Source of the DNA: Myxococcus landrumus
GTDB lineage: Bacteria > Myxococcota > Myxococcia > Myxococcales > Myxococcaceae
Length of the DNA: 64,000 bases
Direction: 5' to 3'
NCBI RefSeq assembly: GCF_017301635.1
Contig: NZ_CP071091.1
Span: 10,160,501 to 10,224,500, forward strand
Part shown: positions 35,375-45,195 of the stretch, piece after piece
How positions within the stretch are numbered: position 1 is the first letter of the stretch
Layout of the letters: every line of letters begins with the position of its first letter
The notes under the pieces: generated by a model
Databases searched by the model: none
Told to the model about the DNA's origin: nothing
What the model saw: the letters and a program-made list of their open reading frames with translations, nothing else
Translations under genes and position numbers: made by a program

Positions 35375-35986
35375 TCACTCCCACCGACCTGCGAGCACTC
35401 GCCGAAGCAACTCTCTTTTGATACGACCCCGGAAGCGCTCGAGTCTCATCGTGACGGCGCTTTTCCCAACGCCCAACCGCTCGGCAATCTCACGGGCCGA
35501 CAGCTCTCCTTCGATGTAGAAGAGCTGGACTGTTCGCTTCTCTTCGCCCTCGGGGAGCTCGTCGATGAGCTGGCGGACGGCATCGATGTCGCGCTCGAGC
35601 TGAAGCGCCTCGGGGATGGCGGGGACGCTCTCCGGCTCGGGGTCCGCGATGTCGTCCTCCAGGCGCCGTAGGTTCGCCTTTCGCTCCAGCCGGGTCCTCG
35701 CCCGATTCCGGGCGATGGATAACAACCAGGCCTCGAATGCCGCTGCTTCTTTCAAGCGCGGCAGGGCGCGAAACGCCCGGACGAAGGTCTCCTGGATGAC
35801 GTCCTCCACCTCGTCGGAGTCCAGGGGCGCGAACCCCGCCATCAACCTCGCCACCTGTGGACGCGTGCGCCGGTACAGCTCACTGAAGGCAGAGGTCTCC
35901 CCACTCGCCGCGCGCCGCACCCACTCCGCCAGTCCCTCCGTGGAACCCACCTGTCCTCCAGACCCCCGGACCCGGCCGGTGGCCAC
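35375..35986 (-). CDS. ECF sigma factor
   Basis: 203 residues with sigma-70 region 2 ([39 protein letters not shown]) and region 4 ([40 protein letters not shown]). GTG 35986 is a possible start; a GTG five codons later is also possible. It heads a four-gene operon with an anti-sigma factor, a caspase-like lipoprotein and a Cys-rich lipoprotein. No clear ECF promoter could be fixed in the 132 bp before it. Confidence 0.93.
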   Translation of the reverse strand: MATGRVRGSGGQVGSTEGLAEWVRRAASGETSAFSELYRRTRPQVARLMAGFAPLDSDEVEDVIQETFVRAFRALPRLKEAAAFEAWLLSIARNRARTRLERKANLRRLEDDIADPEPESVPAIPEALQLERDIDAVRQLIDELPEGEEKRTVQLFYIEGELSAREIAERLGVGKSAVTMRLERFRGRIKRELLRRVLAGRWE

Positions 35987-36118
35987 GACCCTTTTTCAGC
36001 GGTTTTCCCCCCGGCGTCACCTGGAAGCGGGCGGGATGCGGTGCTTCCTACTGGCTCCAGGGGGGGCGTCGGGGAGAAGAATGGGGGCACGTCGTCTCAA
36101 TTCCGCGAGGACCCCGCC

Positions 36119-37207
36119 ATGCGCGTCATCAACTTCAACCCTGGCCCCGCCGGCCTGCCCCTTCCCGCGCTGGAGCGCGCCCGCGACGAGCTGCTGGATT
36201 TCCAAGGCACGGGCATGTCCGTGATGGAGCACAGCCACCGGGGCAAGGACTACGAGGCCGTCCATGACGAGGCCATCTCCCTGTTGACGCAGCTGGTGGA
36301 CCTGCCGTCCAGCCACCAGGTGCTCTTCCTCACGGGTGGGGCGTCGCAGCAGTTCGCGCAGGTGCCCATGAACTTCCTCACCCCCGGCACGAGCGCGGAC
36401 TACCTCATGACGGGCGTGTGGAGCGAGAAGGCCCTGGACGAGGCGAAGTACTACGGCACGCCCCGCGTCGCGGTGACGACGGTGCAGCCGGACAAGCACT
36501 ACACGCGAGTGCCCCGCCAGGACGAGCTGAAGCTGGACCCCAAGGCCGCCTACGTCCACATCACCACGAACAACACCATCTACGGCACGCAGTGGCACAC
36601 GTTCCCGGACGTGGGCGCGGTGCCGCTGGTGGCGGACATGAGCTCCGACTTCCTGTGGAAGAAGATGGACCTGTCGCGCTTCGCCCTCACCTACGCGGGC
36701 GCGCAGAAGAACCTGGGGCCCTCCGGTGTGACGCTGGTGGTGGCGGCCAAGGACTTCATCGCGCGCGGGCGCAAGGACATCCCGAAAATCTTCCGCTACT
36801 CCATCCACGCGGAGAACAACTCGCTCTACAACACGCCCCCCACGCTGGCCATCTACCTGGTGCGCAACGTGCTCGCGTGGATGAAGGACGTGGGCGGGCT
36901 GGCGCAGGTCGAGTCGTGGAACCGCCAGAAGGCGGACCTGCTGTATGGCGCGCTCGACAAGTCCTCGGGCTTCTACCGGGCGCCGGTGGAGCGCGAATCC
37001 CGCTCGGTGATGAACGTCGTGTTTCACCTGCCCACGCCGGAGCTCGACGCGGCCTTCGTCGCTGACGCAAAGCAGCAAGGAATGGTAGGGCTGAAGGGGC
37101 ACCGCACGGCGGGGGGAATCCGGGTTTCCACGTACAACGCCGTGACGGTGGAGAATGTGCGCACGCTCGTCACCTTCATGGAACATTTCATGAAGACCCG
37201 CGGGTAG
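36119..37207 (+). CDS. serC: Phosphoserine aminotransferase SerC
   Basis: Transaminates 3-phosphohydroxypyruvate with glutamate in serine synthesis, and can serve in pyridoxine synthesis. 362 residues, starting [20 protein letters not shown], with [25 protein letters not shown], and the PLP lysine in [15 protein letters not shown] 36119 agrees with the family start. It stands alone, divergent from the ECF sigma operon. Confidence 0.96.
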   Translation: MRVINFNPGPAGLPLPALERARDELLDFQGTGMSVMEHSHRGKDYEAVHDEAISLLTQLVDLPSSHQVLFLTGGASQQFAQVPMNFLTPGTSADYLMTGVWSEKALDEAKYYGTPRVAVTTVQPDKHYTRVPRQDELKLDPKAAYVHITTNNTIYGTQWHTFPDVGAVPLVADMSSDFLWKKMDLSRFALTYAGAQKNLGPSGVTLVVAAKDFIARGRKDIPKIFRYSIHAENNSLYNTPPTLAIYLVRNVLAWMKDVGGLAQVESWNRQKADLLYGALDKSSGFYRAPVERESRSVMNVVFHLPTPELDAAFVADAKQQGMVGLKGHRTAGGIRVSTYNAVTVENVRTLVTFMEHFMKTRG

Positions 37208-37249
37208 GCTGCGTCTGAACACACGGAACAAATCCCACCTGGAGGTTTC

Positions 37250-37810
37250 ATGAAAGCCACGCTGTCCGCCGCCGCGCTCTGCTTGCTGTTCGCCATGCCC
37301 GCCTTCGCCAAGGAAGTGGCTGGCGTGAACTATCCTGAGACCACGAAGGTGGGCGACAAGGAGCTGAAGCTCAACGGAGTCGGCCTGCGCAAGAAGGTGG
37401 TCTTCAAGGTCTACACGGTGGGCCTGTATCTGGAGAACCCGTCGAAGGACGGCGCGGAGATTGTGGCCTCGGATCAGATCAAGCGCGTGCGCATGTACAT
37501 GCTGCGGGACCTGGACAAGAAGACCATCACCGACGCCATCTCCGACGGCTTCAAGAAGAACGCGGGCGCGAAGCTCCCGGAGCTCAAGCCGAAGCTGGAC
37601 ACGTTCAACGCCGCCATCCCGGACCTGAAGAAGGGCGACGAGCTCATCCTGACCTACATCCCCGGCACGGGCACCCAGGTGCAGAGCACCAAGGGGGGCC
37701 AGGAGATTTCGGTGGAGGGCAAGGACTTCGCGGACTCGCTCTTCTCGGTGTGGCTGGGCAAGGACCCGGTCGACGGCGGCCTGAAGGACGGCATGCTCGG
37801 CAAGGACTGA
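37250..37810 (+). CDS. Secreted chalcone isomerase-like protein
   Basis: 186 residues with a signal peptide (MKATLSAAALCLLFAMPAFA) and a chalcone-isomerase-like domain: LNGVGLRKKVVFKVYTVGLY, IVASDQIKRVRMYMLRDL, GDELILTYIPGTGTQ, FSVWLGKDPVDGGLKDGMLG. Bacterial members are not flavonoid enzymes; some bind fatty acids or heme-like ligands in the periplasm, function mostly unknown. GGAGG is 6 bp before the ATG. It starts 42 bp after serC. Confidence 0.85.
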   Translation: MKATLSAAALCLLFAMPAFAKEVAGVNYPETTKVGDKELKLNGVGLRKKVVFKVYTVGLYLENPSKDGAEIVASDQIKRVRMYMLRDLDKKTITDAISDGFKKNAGAKLPELKPKLDTFNAAIPDLKKGDELILTYIPGTGTQVQSTKGGQEISVEGKDFADSLFSVWLGKDPVDGGLKDGMLGKD

Positions 37811-37994
37811 GCGCGTCTCCGTTGTGAAGGGCCCGGGCGCTCCGTGTCTCCTCGAGAGGCGCGGGGCGCTTGTCGTTTTCGCCCGGGGCCCGGAGGCTTT
37901 GAAATACGCGGGGACGTCGAGCGTAGTAGGAACGAGCCCGGCGGCACGGCGGCGATGCCGGGGCGGGTCTCCACCCGCCGGTCAGGAGGATGTC

Positions 37995-38243
37995 ATGGGA
38001 ATTTGCGCGTGGCTGGTGCTGGGAGGGATTGCGGGCTGGTTGGCGAGCATCATCAAGGGAACGAACGCGAAGATGGGGATGTTCGCCAACATCGCGACGG
38101 GCGTCGTCGGCTCGATGATTGGCGGCTGGCTGTTCAGCCTCCTGGGCGGCCGGGGCGTGACGGGGCTCAACCTCTACTCGCTGGCTGTGGCCACGGTGGG
38201 CGCGGTCATCCTCATCAGCGTCGTTCAAGCGATACGCAAGTAG
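37995..38243 (+). CDS. GlsB/YeaQ/YmgE-family small membrane protein
   Basis: 82 residues, three hydrophobic segments with the family pattern GGIAGWLASIIKGTNAKMG, ANIATGVVGSMIGGWLF and a third helix at the end. Members are stress-related inner membrane proteins of unknown mechanism. AGGAGG lies at 37984, 6 bp before the ATG. Confidence 0.92.
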   Translation: MGICAWLVLGGIAGWLASIIKGTNAKMGMFANIATGVVGSMIGGWLFSLLGGRGVTGLNLYSLAVATVGAVILISVVQAIRK

Positions 38244-38268
38244 GGCCCGGGCGCTCCCGCGGCGGCCG

Positions 38269-39306
38269 CTAGAAGAGGCTGAGCTGCGGTGACGCCGGGG
38301 GCTTGCGAGGCGGGCGCCGGAAGGTCTCCGGTGCCTCCTCGGTGATGTACGAGGCACGCATGCCCACCCTGCGCGCCGTCGTCTCGAAGAGGCGATGGAT
38401 GGTCTCCGCGTAGAGCCCCTCGCCGCGCATGCGGTGCTTGAAGCGCGAGTCGCTGAGCTCTCCGCCTCGCGTCTCCCGGATGCGATGCAGGACCCGGTCG
38501 GCGCGCAGGGGGAGCTTGGCGCGCAGCCGCTCCTCGAAGACCTCCTTCACCGGGCCGGGAAGCCGGACCAGGTTGTAGTGCGCGCGGGTGGCGCCTGCCT
38601 CGCGGGCGGCGGTGAGCACGCGGTGGATGTCCTCGTCGTTGAGCCCGGGGATGATGGGCGCCACGGAGACGGCCACGTTGATTCCGGCCTCCGCGAGGCG
38701 GCGAATCGCGAGCAGCCTGCGCTGGGGTGAGGCCGCGTAGGGCTCCATCGCACGCGCCAGCTCCGCGTTGTGGAAGGGGAGGCTGACGCTGACCCACAGC
38801 CGGGCCTCGCTGGACAGGCGCTGGAGCACGTCCAGGTCGCGCTCGATGAGGACGCCCTTGGTGATGATGCCCACGGGGTTGCGGTACTCGGCGCAGACCT
38901 CCAGGCAGGCGCGGGTGAGGCGCAGCGAGGCCTCCAGCGGCTGATAGCAGTCGGTGACGCCGCTGAAGACCACGGTCTCCCCCTTCCACGAGGGGCGCTC
39001 GAAGTTCGCTCGCAGCAGCTCCGCGGCCTGGGGCTTCACCACGAGCTTCGTCTCGAAGTCGGTGCCCGCGCCGAAGTCCAGGTACTGGTGCGTGGGCCGC
39101 GCATAGCAGTACGCGCAGGCGTGGAGACACCCGCGATAGGGATTGACGCTCCAGCTGAAGCCCACATCCGGGCTGTCATTGTGGGAGACGACCTGCCGGC
39201 TGTGGTCCTCCCAGACCTCCAGCTTCGAGGGAGGGATTTCGTCCAGGTACTCGACTTCGGTGCTCGCCCAGGGGTTGGGCGGATTGTCGATGGGACGGGC
39301 TTTCAC
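38269..39306 (-). CDS. PA0069-family radical SAM protein
   Basis: 345 residues with the radical SAM cluster motif CLHACAYC (C60, C64, C67) after the family feature SVNPYRGC, then ETKLVVKPQAAELL and FSGVTDCYQPLE. Related to SplB-like/ spore photoproduct-lyase-like enzymes and to the PA0069 group whose function is not established. GTG 39306 (KARPIDNPPNPWAS) is preferred; a TTG twelve codons upstream is possible. It converges with the small membrane gene. Confidence 0.9.
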   Translation of the reverse strand: MKARPIDNPPNPWASTEVEYLDEIPPSKLEVWEDHSRQVVSHNDSPDVGFSWSVNPYRGCLHACAYCYARPTHQYLDFGAGTDFETKLVVKPQAAELLRANFERPSWKGETVVFSGVTDCYQPLEASLRLTRACLEVCAEYRNPVGIITKGVLIERDLDVLQRLSSEARLWVSVSLPFHNAELARAMEPYAASPQRRLLAIRRLAEAGINVAVSVAPIIPGLNDEDIHRVLTAAREAGATRAHYNLVRLPGPVKEVFEERLRAKLPLRADRVLHRIRETRGGELSDSRFKHRMRGEGLYAETIHRLFETTARRVGMRASYITEEAPETFRRPPRKPPASPQLSLF

Positions 39307-39367
39307 GCGGGCCAGGGTGCGACTGAAAGCCCGTTCAGTCAAGTGCCCGGTGGGCGGAGGGGCATCC

Positions 39368-42300
39368 TCACCGGGTCATCCAGAAGAGCATCCCGTTGAC
39401 GTCCGCGAAGCTCAGGTACACGAGTCCCGCCCACGAGGTGGCTGGCGTGTCGCGGAAGCCGAGGCCCAGCCGGATGCGGTCCTGGGCGAAGTCCGCATAC
39501 ACCTCACCGCCGAGTGCCCACTGCTCACGCCCCTGCTCGCGCCACCGTGCCTCCACGGTGGGGCCCGCGCCCACCGAGGCGAACGTGGACACCGCATAGG
39601 CCAGGCTCGGCGTGACGCTGCTGGAGACCTGGGGCAGGGCTGAGTCCTTCCACCGCAGCTCGAGGGGATTGAGGCCCAGTCGCACGGTGAGGTCCGCGTT
39701 GGGGCGGACCGTGGGCTCGAACCAGCTCAGCATCAAACCCCGGTGGGCGATGTCGATGGAGGCGCGGTAGGGCACCAGGGTGAAGAGCCACGGCGTCACC
39801 TTCGACGTCCCGGAGGGCGTCTGGCCCAGCGGGACAGAGGAGGCATTGATGCGCAGTGACTCGCGCAGGCCGGCCCCTCGGGTCGTCAACAAGCGGACCG
39901 CATTCAGGGCCGGGCCGAACTCCCAGTTCGGCCTGGCTTCGCCCTGGAGGGTGGAGATGCGGCTCGTGCCGCGCGTCGCGAGCTCCAGCGTCCATCGGGT
40001 GGGGTCGGCGAGGAAGAGGCGCATCGACTCACTCCGCGGCAGATACCCTTGCTGGACCAGTCCCTGGCTGAGCTCCTTCAGCTCCAGGTCCGCGAGACAT
40101 TTGCCGCGCGCGGAGGGGGCCTGACAGAAGGTCTCCTTCGAGGTCAGCACCGTGAGCACCTGGTTGACGGTGATGGTGTCATCGAGGAGGGCTCGGTGCT
40201 TGGGGAAGGGCGGAAAGGTGGACAGCCACTTCCACTCCGGGCTCGCGAGGACTCGTTTCTGGCCATCCTCTCCGAGCTCGGTCATCAGCTCGCGCTTCGC
40301 CAGGGTCTCGAAGACGTGGGAGGCGGGGCCGGAGCGTGCCACGTCCAGCTTGCCCGAGATGAACTCCAGCTTCTGGCCGATACATCGCTGCCGGGACTCC
40401 GCCGCATCATTCCAGACGTCGGTGTTGTACGGGTCCTGCTCGGTGCAGAAGTTCTCCGCGAGCTGGTGCGCGGCCTCGTAGACGCCGATGTAGTAATCCG
40501 TCATCCGCAGCGGCTCATCGAGGAACGCCCCGAAGTTGAGGAGCTGGGCGGAGGCGAGTGGGGAGAAGCGGCTGGAGACCACCATCGAGCGGTCTTGCTT
40601 CAGATTCGCGAGGGCCCCGGCCTCCTTCTCCAGCGAAGCCAGTCGCTCCTTCAGTGGCGAGAGTGCTTCGGTTCCGCGCGAGCCCGCACACGGCAGGACC
40701 TGGCCCAGCGTCGCGGTGACGGCGAGCAGGGCTTGTCGCAGCGCCTTCAGCTCGTCTGGGGTGGCACGGCCGTAGTCGGAGCGATTGAGCTCCTCGGCCA
40801 GGAAGTCCTGGGCGAGCGCGGCCAATCCCAGACGCTGGGAGACCTCCCGTGATTCCGCTCCGGAGAGAGGGGCGGCCCTCCCGCACACGTCGCCGCTCTG
40901 GGTGAGCAGCTCTTGCAGTCGCAGGGCCGTGGTGACCAGTGAAGAGAAGGGAACCGGTTTCTCGCTGTCGACCTTGGAGGCGTCGACGGCCGACAGGCAC
41001 GTTTGTGTCGAAGGCTCTGGTGACGACTTCGTCAGACAGTGGGTGAGCCGCCAGCCGAAGGCATGACGCGCGTTGCCCGTGGGCGCGGGCTGCATGGGAG
41101 CACTTCCCGTGAGCTGGGCGAGCTGCGACAGCCAGGTGGCGGTGCCTCGAGCGTGGCTGCGCAGCGTCTGGTTCCACCCCTTGTTCTGGATGGCGGTGTG
41201 GAGCTGGAAGCTCCTCGCGGTGCCCACGGCGCTGAGGATGAAGTCGACCTGCTTGCTGAGGTCTGGCACTTCCTTGGGTTTGACCCCGGACGGAGAGGCG
41301 GGATGCCGCCGGAAGTCCGGGTCCACGAAGAGATAGGTGAGCGGACGCAACGGATTGGGACCGTTGACCTGCTGTTGGGTGAGGAATTGCTCCGCTTGCT
41401 GCAGCGCCACGCCCACCGGGGCATTGTCGAAGACGCCCCCATCGAAGAAGTCCTGGCTGCACACCTGGAGCGGCGGGACGCGAGCTCCCGGAGGCGCTGC
41501 CTTCCGGAGTCCCTCGGCAATCTCCTCACAGGCCGGGGCCGAGACGGTGGAAGAGACAAGCGGCGCGCTCGTCGAGCAGCTCGGTGCGCAATACGAGAGG
41601 CGCACCGGGCCAAAGGCAAACGGAAACGCACTGGAGGCCTCGATGGCCTTGACGACGGCGTCGGCATCCACGGAGGAGGGATTTCGCAGCGGCGGCTCGA
41701 TATCGGACTTGGAGCGCCGCTCCCTCGGTGTCTCGGTGAGGTACACGAGTGCGTCGTTCGCGCCTTCTCCTGTCAGGAATTGATTGCGGATATGCGCGGA
41801 CCCATCGGCGTCCGTCTCCAGCTTCCACAGGATGCTGAAGCGCTGACGAGGAATTCGCAGCCCCGCCTCCTCGACCGTCTCGGGCACGGCCCGCGTGACG
41901 GTGATGCCCAGGGGAACCTCACAGGGGTATCGGTACTGCTGTCGCAACTCGTTGCTGTTTCGCCAGTCGAGCCTGCGGTGGAAGGACTTGATGACGGATT
42001 CGAAGGCCTGGCGGGTGAGCAGGCCGTCCGTGGAGGCGTAGCGCGGCTCGACGAAGGAGAAGGGCCCTTCCTGGGACGAGGGCAGGAGTGTATCGAAGCC
42101 CACGGGGGCCCACGTGTCCCGGAAGTCATTGTTGTCGACGGTGTTGATTCGGCCCTGGGGATTCTCCTTCGCACACCAGGCGAGCGCGACCAGGAGGGCA
42201 TTGATGCTGCCGGCCGAGGCACCCGTCACCGTCACGAGCCGGGGATGGCGCTCGGAGAGGTTGGCCTGGGCGTCCTTTTCAATCTCCCGGAGGTAGCGCA

Positions 42301-42469
42301 CCAGCGCCCACGAGAGTCCGGCCTCATAGGCGCCCAGGCTGACGCCGCCGCTGATGGTCAGGGCGAAGGGCTCCGACTCCCGCCAGCGAGGCGCGGGCGG
42401 CGAGGCGTCGTCGGTGGGAGTGGTCAGGGTCAGCGAGCTCAGCAGCAGCGACAGCGGGAGAAGCGGCAT
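39368..42469 (-). CDS. Very large secreted patatin-like phospholipase
   Basis: 1033 residues, far longer than common patatins (300-400). N-terminal signal peptide; patatin domain about 35-360 with the oxyanion GGVSLGAYEAG, nucleophile S85 in GASAGS and the Asp dyad in FFDGGVFDN (D343). The middle 450 residues are helical with unknown role, and the last 200 residues alternate in beta-strands and end FWMTR, reminiscent of an outer-membrane barrel. This resembles the lipase-plus-barrel plan of PlpD-type type V secretion, which remains inference. It may attack lipids of other cells during predation. Confidence 0.88.
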   Translation of the reverse strand: MPLLPLSLLLSSLTLTTPTDDASPPAPRWRESEPFALTISGGVSLGAYEAGLSWALVRYLREIEKDAQANLSERHPRLVTVTGASAGSINALLVALAWCAKENPQGRINTVDNNDFRDTWAPVGFDTLLPSSQEGPFSFVEPRYASTDGLLTRQAFESVIKSFHRRLDWRNSNELRQQYRYPCEVPLGITVTRAVPETVEEAGLRIPRQRFSILWKLETDADGSAHIRNQFLTGEGANDALVYLTETPRERRSKSDIEPPLRNPSSVDADAVVKAIEASSAFPFAFGPVRLSYCAPSCSTSAPLVSSTVSAPACEEIAEGLRKAAPPGARVPPLQVCSQDFFDGGVFDNAPVGVALQQAEQFLTQQQVNGPNPLRPLTYLFVDPDFRRHPASPSGVKPKEVPDLSKQVDFILSAVGTARSFQLHTAIQNKGWNQTLRSHARGTATWLSQLAQLTGSAPMQPAPTGNARHAFGWRLTHCLTKSSPEPSTQTCLSAVDASKVDSEKPVPFSSLVTTALRLQELLTQSGDVCGRAAPLSGAESREVSQRLGLAALAQDFLAEELNRSDYGRATPDELKALRQALLAVTATLGQVLPCAGSRGTEALSPLKERLASLEKEAGALANLKQDRSMVVSSRFSPLASAQLLNFGAFLDEPLRMTDYYIGVYEAAHQLAENFCTEQDPYNTDVWNDAAESRQRCIGQKLEFISGKLDVARSGPASHVFETLAKRELMTELGEDGQKRVLASPEWKWLSTFPPFPKHRALLDDTITVNQVLTVLTSKETFCQAPSARGKCLADLELKELSQGLVQQGYLPRSESMRLFLADPTRWTLELATRGTSRISTLQGEARPNWEFGPALNAVRLLTTRGAGLRESLRINASSVPLGQTPSGTSKVTPWLFTLVPYRASIDIAHRGLMLSWFEPTVRPNADLTVRLGLNPLELRWKDSALPQVSSSVTPSLAYAVSTFASVGAGPTVEARWREQGREQWALGGEVYADFAQDRIRLGLGFRDTPATSWAGLVYLSFADVNGMLFWMTR

Positions 42470-42578
42470 GGCGGGCCGGAGCTTACGCCCTCCTCGGTGC
42501 GTGGGCCCTGGGCGACAGCCTGGGTTTGCGCGAACCCCCGACCCAGCGCTTGGGAAGCTCGGGGCTTCCGAAACGAAA

Positions 42579-42608
42579 CCGGGGGCCCCTCGTGAGAGAG
42601 GCCCCCGG
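42579..42608 (-). terminator. Terminator-like hairpin after the M36 protease gene
   Basis: CCGGGGGCCCCTC and GAGAGGCCCCCGG form a stem with a 4-base loop, 45 bp downstream of the M36 stop at 42654 in its reading direction. Confidence 0.6.
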
Positions 42609-42653
42609 GAACTGTCTATTGGCTTCCCTCGGTGCGGGAAGTCCGTGCGGGGC

Positions 42654-44708
42654 TCAGCAGCCGGACGGGACGGCGAAGCCGTTGGTCGCCGCCGTCACGT
42701 CGTCCGGTCCCGTCGTCGTCGCGTTGGTGCCCATGCCGTAGGCGGCGAAGGCCCTCCACAGGCGGCAGACGTCCTCGCCACCGTGCAGGGTGGTGGCCGC
42801 GTTGATGATGCCGTCGCGCATCATCAGGAAGGTCGGACGGCAGCCCGTGCGCTTCATGCCCTCGGTGAAGTACAGCATCATGCGCTGGTTACCGGCGTTG
42901 CCGTTCGCGTTGTAGAGGTTGCTGTCGAAGCCCCACTGGGTGACGAGCGCCCAGTACGCCTCCCACATGCCCTGGGCGAACACGGAGCCCACGCCGTGCG
43001 GGACGGCCATGCCGCGCAGGCTCTGGAACGTCCAGGTGTTGCGAGCCGAGTCCATCGTGTACGGCTGGCCGCGGATGCCGGTGCCGTTGGTGGCCTGGTT
43101 CAGGGCGTAGGTGCCCATGCCGCGAATCGTGTTCGCGGTGTCGGTGGTGCGCGCCGTGTAGAAGAGCGCGAGGAAGTCGCTGATGCCCTCGCCCGGCTGC
43201 TGGCGGTTGGTGAGGCAGGACACGTTGCTGGGGCCACCCACCAGGCGGTTGGAGATGCCATGGCCGTACTCGTGGACGATGATGCCGGTGTCGAGGTCAC
43301 CGTCCTTGTCCGGCGTGGGCGCCGTCCAGATGTACATCTGCATGCGCGGGCGGCTGCCGTCCGCGGGCGTGGAGAAGTTGGCGTTGTTGGTGCCGCTGCC
43401 GTCCTGGGCCTCGGCCTGGACGTAGTCGTTGCCCACGCCGCCGCGGCCGTAGTTGTTCTGCTGGAAGTTGCCGCCCGCCTCGTTGAAGCCGTACTGGTAC
43501 TGGACGTCGTGGATGACGTTGTTCCAGTAGAAGAGGTTGGTGACGGCGGCCGGGATGTACGTGGAGGGCGCGGCCGAGAGGTTGATGGGGAAGACGCAGT
43601 TGATGGCGGCGCCGCAGTCCGGCTGGCCGGTGGTGGGCGGCGCGTTGTTGGCGTCGCGGTCCTCGTACGCGTGGACGTTGTTGCCGCGGGGGATGGTGTA
43701 CTCCGCGCCGGCGACGCCGTTGGTGTCATGCCAGCCGTACGGGGACGCGGTGGCGTTGGCGGGGTTGGTGAGCGTGGACCGGCCGTCCGAGGGCGGCAGC
43801 GGCGACACGTGGTTGGGGCTCTCCACCGGCGCGGGGTAGACCTTGTAGGAATCCGCGGCGACCCAGTCGAAGCGCGTCAACACCTCGCCCGAGCCGGCGT
43901 CCACCGTCACGTCGTAGTCGTGCTGCGAGTCGAGCGTGTGGACCTGGAAGTGCCACACGAGGCGGGCCTCGCCCCGGCGGATGGGGAGCACCGCGAGCTC
44001 CGCGACGATGGGCTCGCGGGACAGGCCGTCGACTTCAACGGCGGTGCGGCGCTTGGAGCCGGACTCCGCCTTCAGCGACCGGGGGGCGTCCGCGAGGCGC
44101 ACGCCCAGGTGCCTGGCGAGTCCCGCCACGGCCTCGCCCGCGCTCAGCCGAGGCTCCACGCCGGCGATGGACGTGTCCAGCGAGGGGAGGAAGTCGCTGT
44201 GGACGCCCAGCACGCTGCCGTCCTTGCCCACGTTGATTTGAAGCTGGGCGTTGTAGACGGGGAGACCCTTGTAGGTCTGTCGCAGGTACAGATGGGTGGC
44301 GCCGCTGACGTCCGAGTAGACGCGGTCGGTGACTTCGAGGCTGGCCAGGTCGGACAGCTCCAGGCCGAGCGCGGCGTGGTGCTTCTGGACGAAGTCCAGG
44401 CCGATGGCCATCGGGTCACCGCTGCTGGGGCCGGAGAGCGCGCCCACGGGGTTGGAGAGCGAGCGGACCGTCCCGCTGTGCTCATCCAGCTCAACTCGCA
44501 GCTCCGGCACGCTCTGGCGCAGTTGCTCCACACGGGCCTTCTGGGCCGCGGAGAAGCCGAAGCGCGCCTGCGCGTTGTACGAGACGCGCGCATCGAAGTG
44601 GCGCTCGCCGCTGGACTCCGGCGAGACCGCCATCGCCGTGGAGCCGGTGAGGGTCGCCGTGAAAACCACCGCCTGGAACAGTCGCCTTCGGTATGCACCT
44701 ACGGACAT
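42654..44708 (-). CDS. M36 fungalysin-type metalloprotease
   Basis: 684 residues: signal peptide (to about 27), FTP-like propeptide (about 30-290, GLPVYNAQLQINVGKDGSVL), and an M36 catalytic domain with zinc site HEYGH (479-483) and E507 in GEGISD. Likely secreted and self-activated, as for myxobacterial exoproteases used in predation. AGGAGC precedes ATG 44708. It has its own terminator and a candidate promoter. Confidence 0.93.
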   Translation of the reverse strand: MSVGAYRRRLFQAVVFTATLTGSTAMAVSPESSGERHFDARVSYNAQARFGFSAAQKARVEQLRQSVPELRVELDEHSGTVRSLSNPVGALSGPSSGDPMAIGLDFVQKHHAALGLELSDLASLEVTDRVYSDVSGATHLYLRQTYKGLPVYNAQLQINVGKDGSVLGVHSDFLPSLDTSIAGVEPRLSAGEAVAGLARHLGVRLADAPRSLKAESGSKRRTAVEVDGLSREPIVAELAVLPIRRGEARLVWHFQVHTLDSQHDYDVTVDAGSGEVLTRFDWVAADSYKVYPAPVESPNHVSPLPPSDGRSTLTNPANATASPYGWHDTNGVAGAEYTIPRGNNVHAYEDRDANNAPPTTGQPDCGAAINCVFPINLSAAPSTYIPAAVTNLFYWNNVIHDVQYQYGFNEAGGNFQQNNYGRGGVGNDYVQAEAQDGSGTNNANFSTPADGSRPRMQMYIWTAPTPDKDGDLDTGIIVHEYGHGISNRLVGGPSNVSCLTNRQQPGEGISDFLALFYTARTTDTANTIRGMGTYALNQATNGTGIRGQPYTMDSARNTWTFQSLRGMAVPHGVGSVFAQGMWEAYWALVTQWGFDSNLYNANGNAGNQRMMLYFTEGMKRTGCRPTFLMMRDGIINAATTLHGGEDVCRLWRAFAAYGMGTNATTTGPDDVTAATNGFAVPSGC

Positions 44709-44774
44709 GTCGTGCTCCTGCGCTGCGGGTGAGCCGCCCCGGGGGAGGGCGGTACTGGGAGTGCGAGAAAGCAC

Positions 44775-44802
44775 GTATCAGCCGTAAAGATCAAGCAATC
44801 AA
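44775..44802 (-). promoter_or_regulatory. Candidate sigma-70 promoter of the M36 protease gene
   Basis: On the reverse strand TTGATT (44802-44797), 16 bases, then TGATAC (44780-44775) lie 67 bp upstream of the protease start. The 320-bp gap 44709-45028 contains no gene; besides this it has an inverted repeat TTAGTC/GACTAA (44805-44810, 44821-44826) and the tRNA promoter. Confidence 0.45.
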
Positions 44803-44986
44803 GATTAGTCTGAAAAGTGTGACTAAATTGGAGATGTGGAATGGCGGATGACGCGCGGCGTGGTGGGGCTGGGGCTGCCGATGCGTCGAGTTGTTCCGTG
44901 TGGAGGGCGGCGAGTGGGGCGCGAAGTTCTCCAGCAATTTGGGGGTGTTCGTCGGGCGAGGCGGGGGAGGGGCGGCGGCAACGTCC

Positions 44987-45015
44987 TTGACGCTCACGGG
45001 GGCGTGCGGTACATC
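44987..45015 (+). promoter_or_regulatory. Sigma-70 promoter of tRNA-Gly
   Basis: TTGACG (44987-44992), 17 bases, TACATC (45010-45015), ending 13 bp before the tRNA. Both boxes and spacing fit a housekeeping promoter, with the -35 box being nearly perfect. Confidence 0.75.
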
Positions 45016-45028
45016 CCACCCGTCGCTC

Positions 45029-45101
45029 GCGGTGGTAGCTCAGTTGGTAGAGCACGAGCTTCCCAAGCTCGGGGTCGAGGGTTCGAATCCCTTCCGCCGC
45101 T
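45029..45101 (+). tRNA. tRNA-Gly (anticodon CCC)
   Basis: A complete 73-base cloverleaf: acceptor stem GCGGTGG/CCGCCGC (one T-G pair), D arm, anticodon stem CGAGC/GCTCG with loop TTCCCAA giving anticodon CCC, T arm GAGGG-TTCGAAT-CCCTT, and discriminator T. The CCA end is not encoded. CCC reads the GGG codon of glycine. The gene has a matching promoter and terminator. Confidence 0.97.
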
Positions 45102-45104
45102 CTC

Positions 45105-45147
45105 GAAGGCCGGTGTTCCCTCAGGGGAGCACCGGCCTTCTTGTTTT
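45105..45147 (+). terminator. Rho-independent terminator of the tRNA
   Basis: GAAGGCCGGTG (45105-45115) pairs with CACCGGCCTTC (45130-45140), an 11-bp stem, followed by TTGTTTT. Confidence 0.9.
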
Positions 45148-45195
45148 CGGGCTCAGGCCACGGACTGCAGGCGCCCATCGCCCGGAAAAGAGAAA

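Noticed and set aside
42354-44732. A 792-codon open frame opposite the M36 protease
   Set aside because: It is Val/Arg/Gly/Ala-rich and lies opposite a well-supported protease with its motifs in the correct places.
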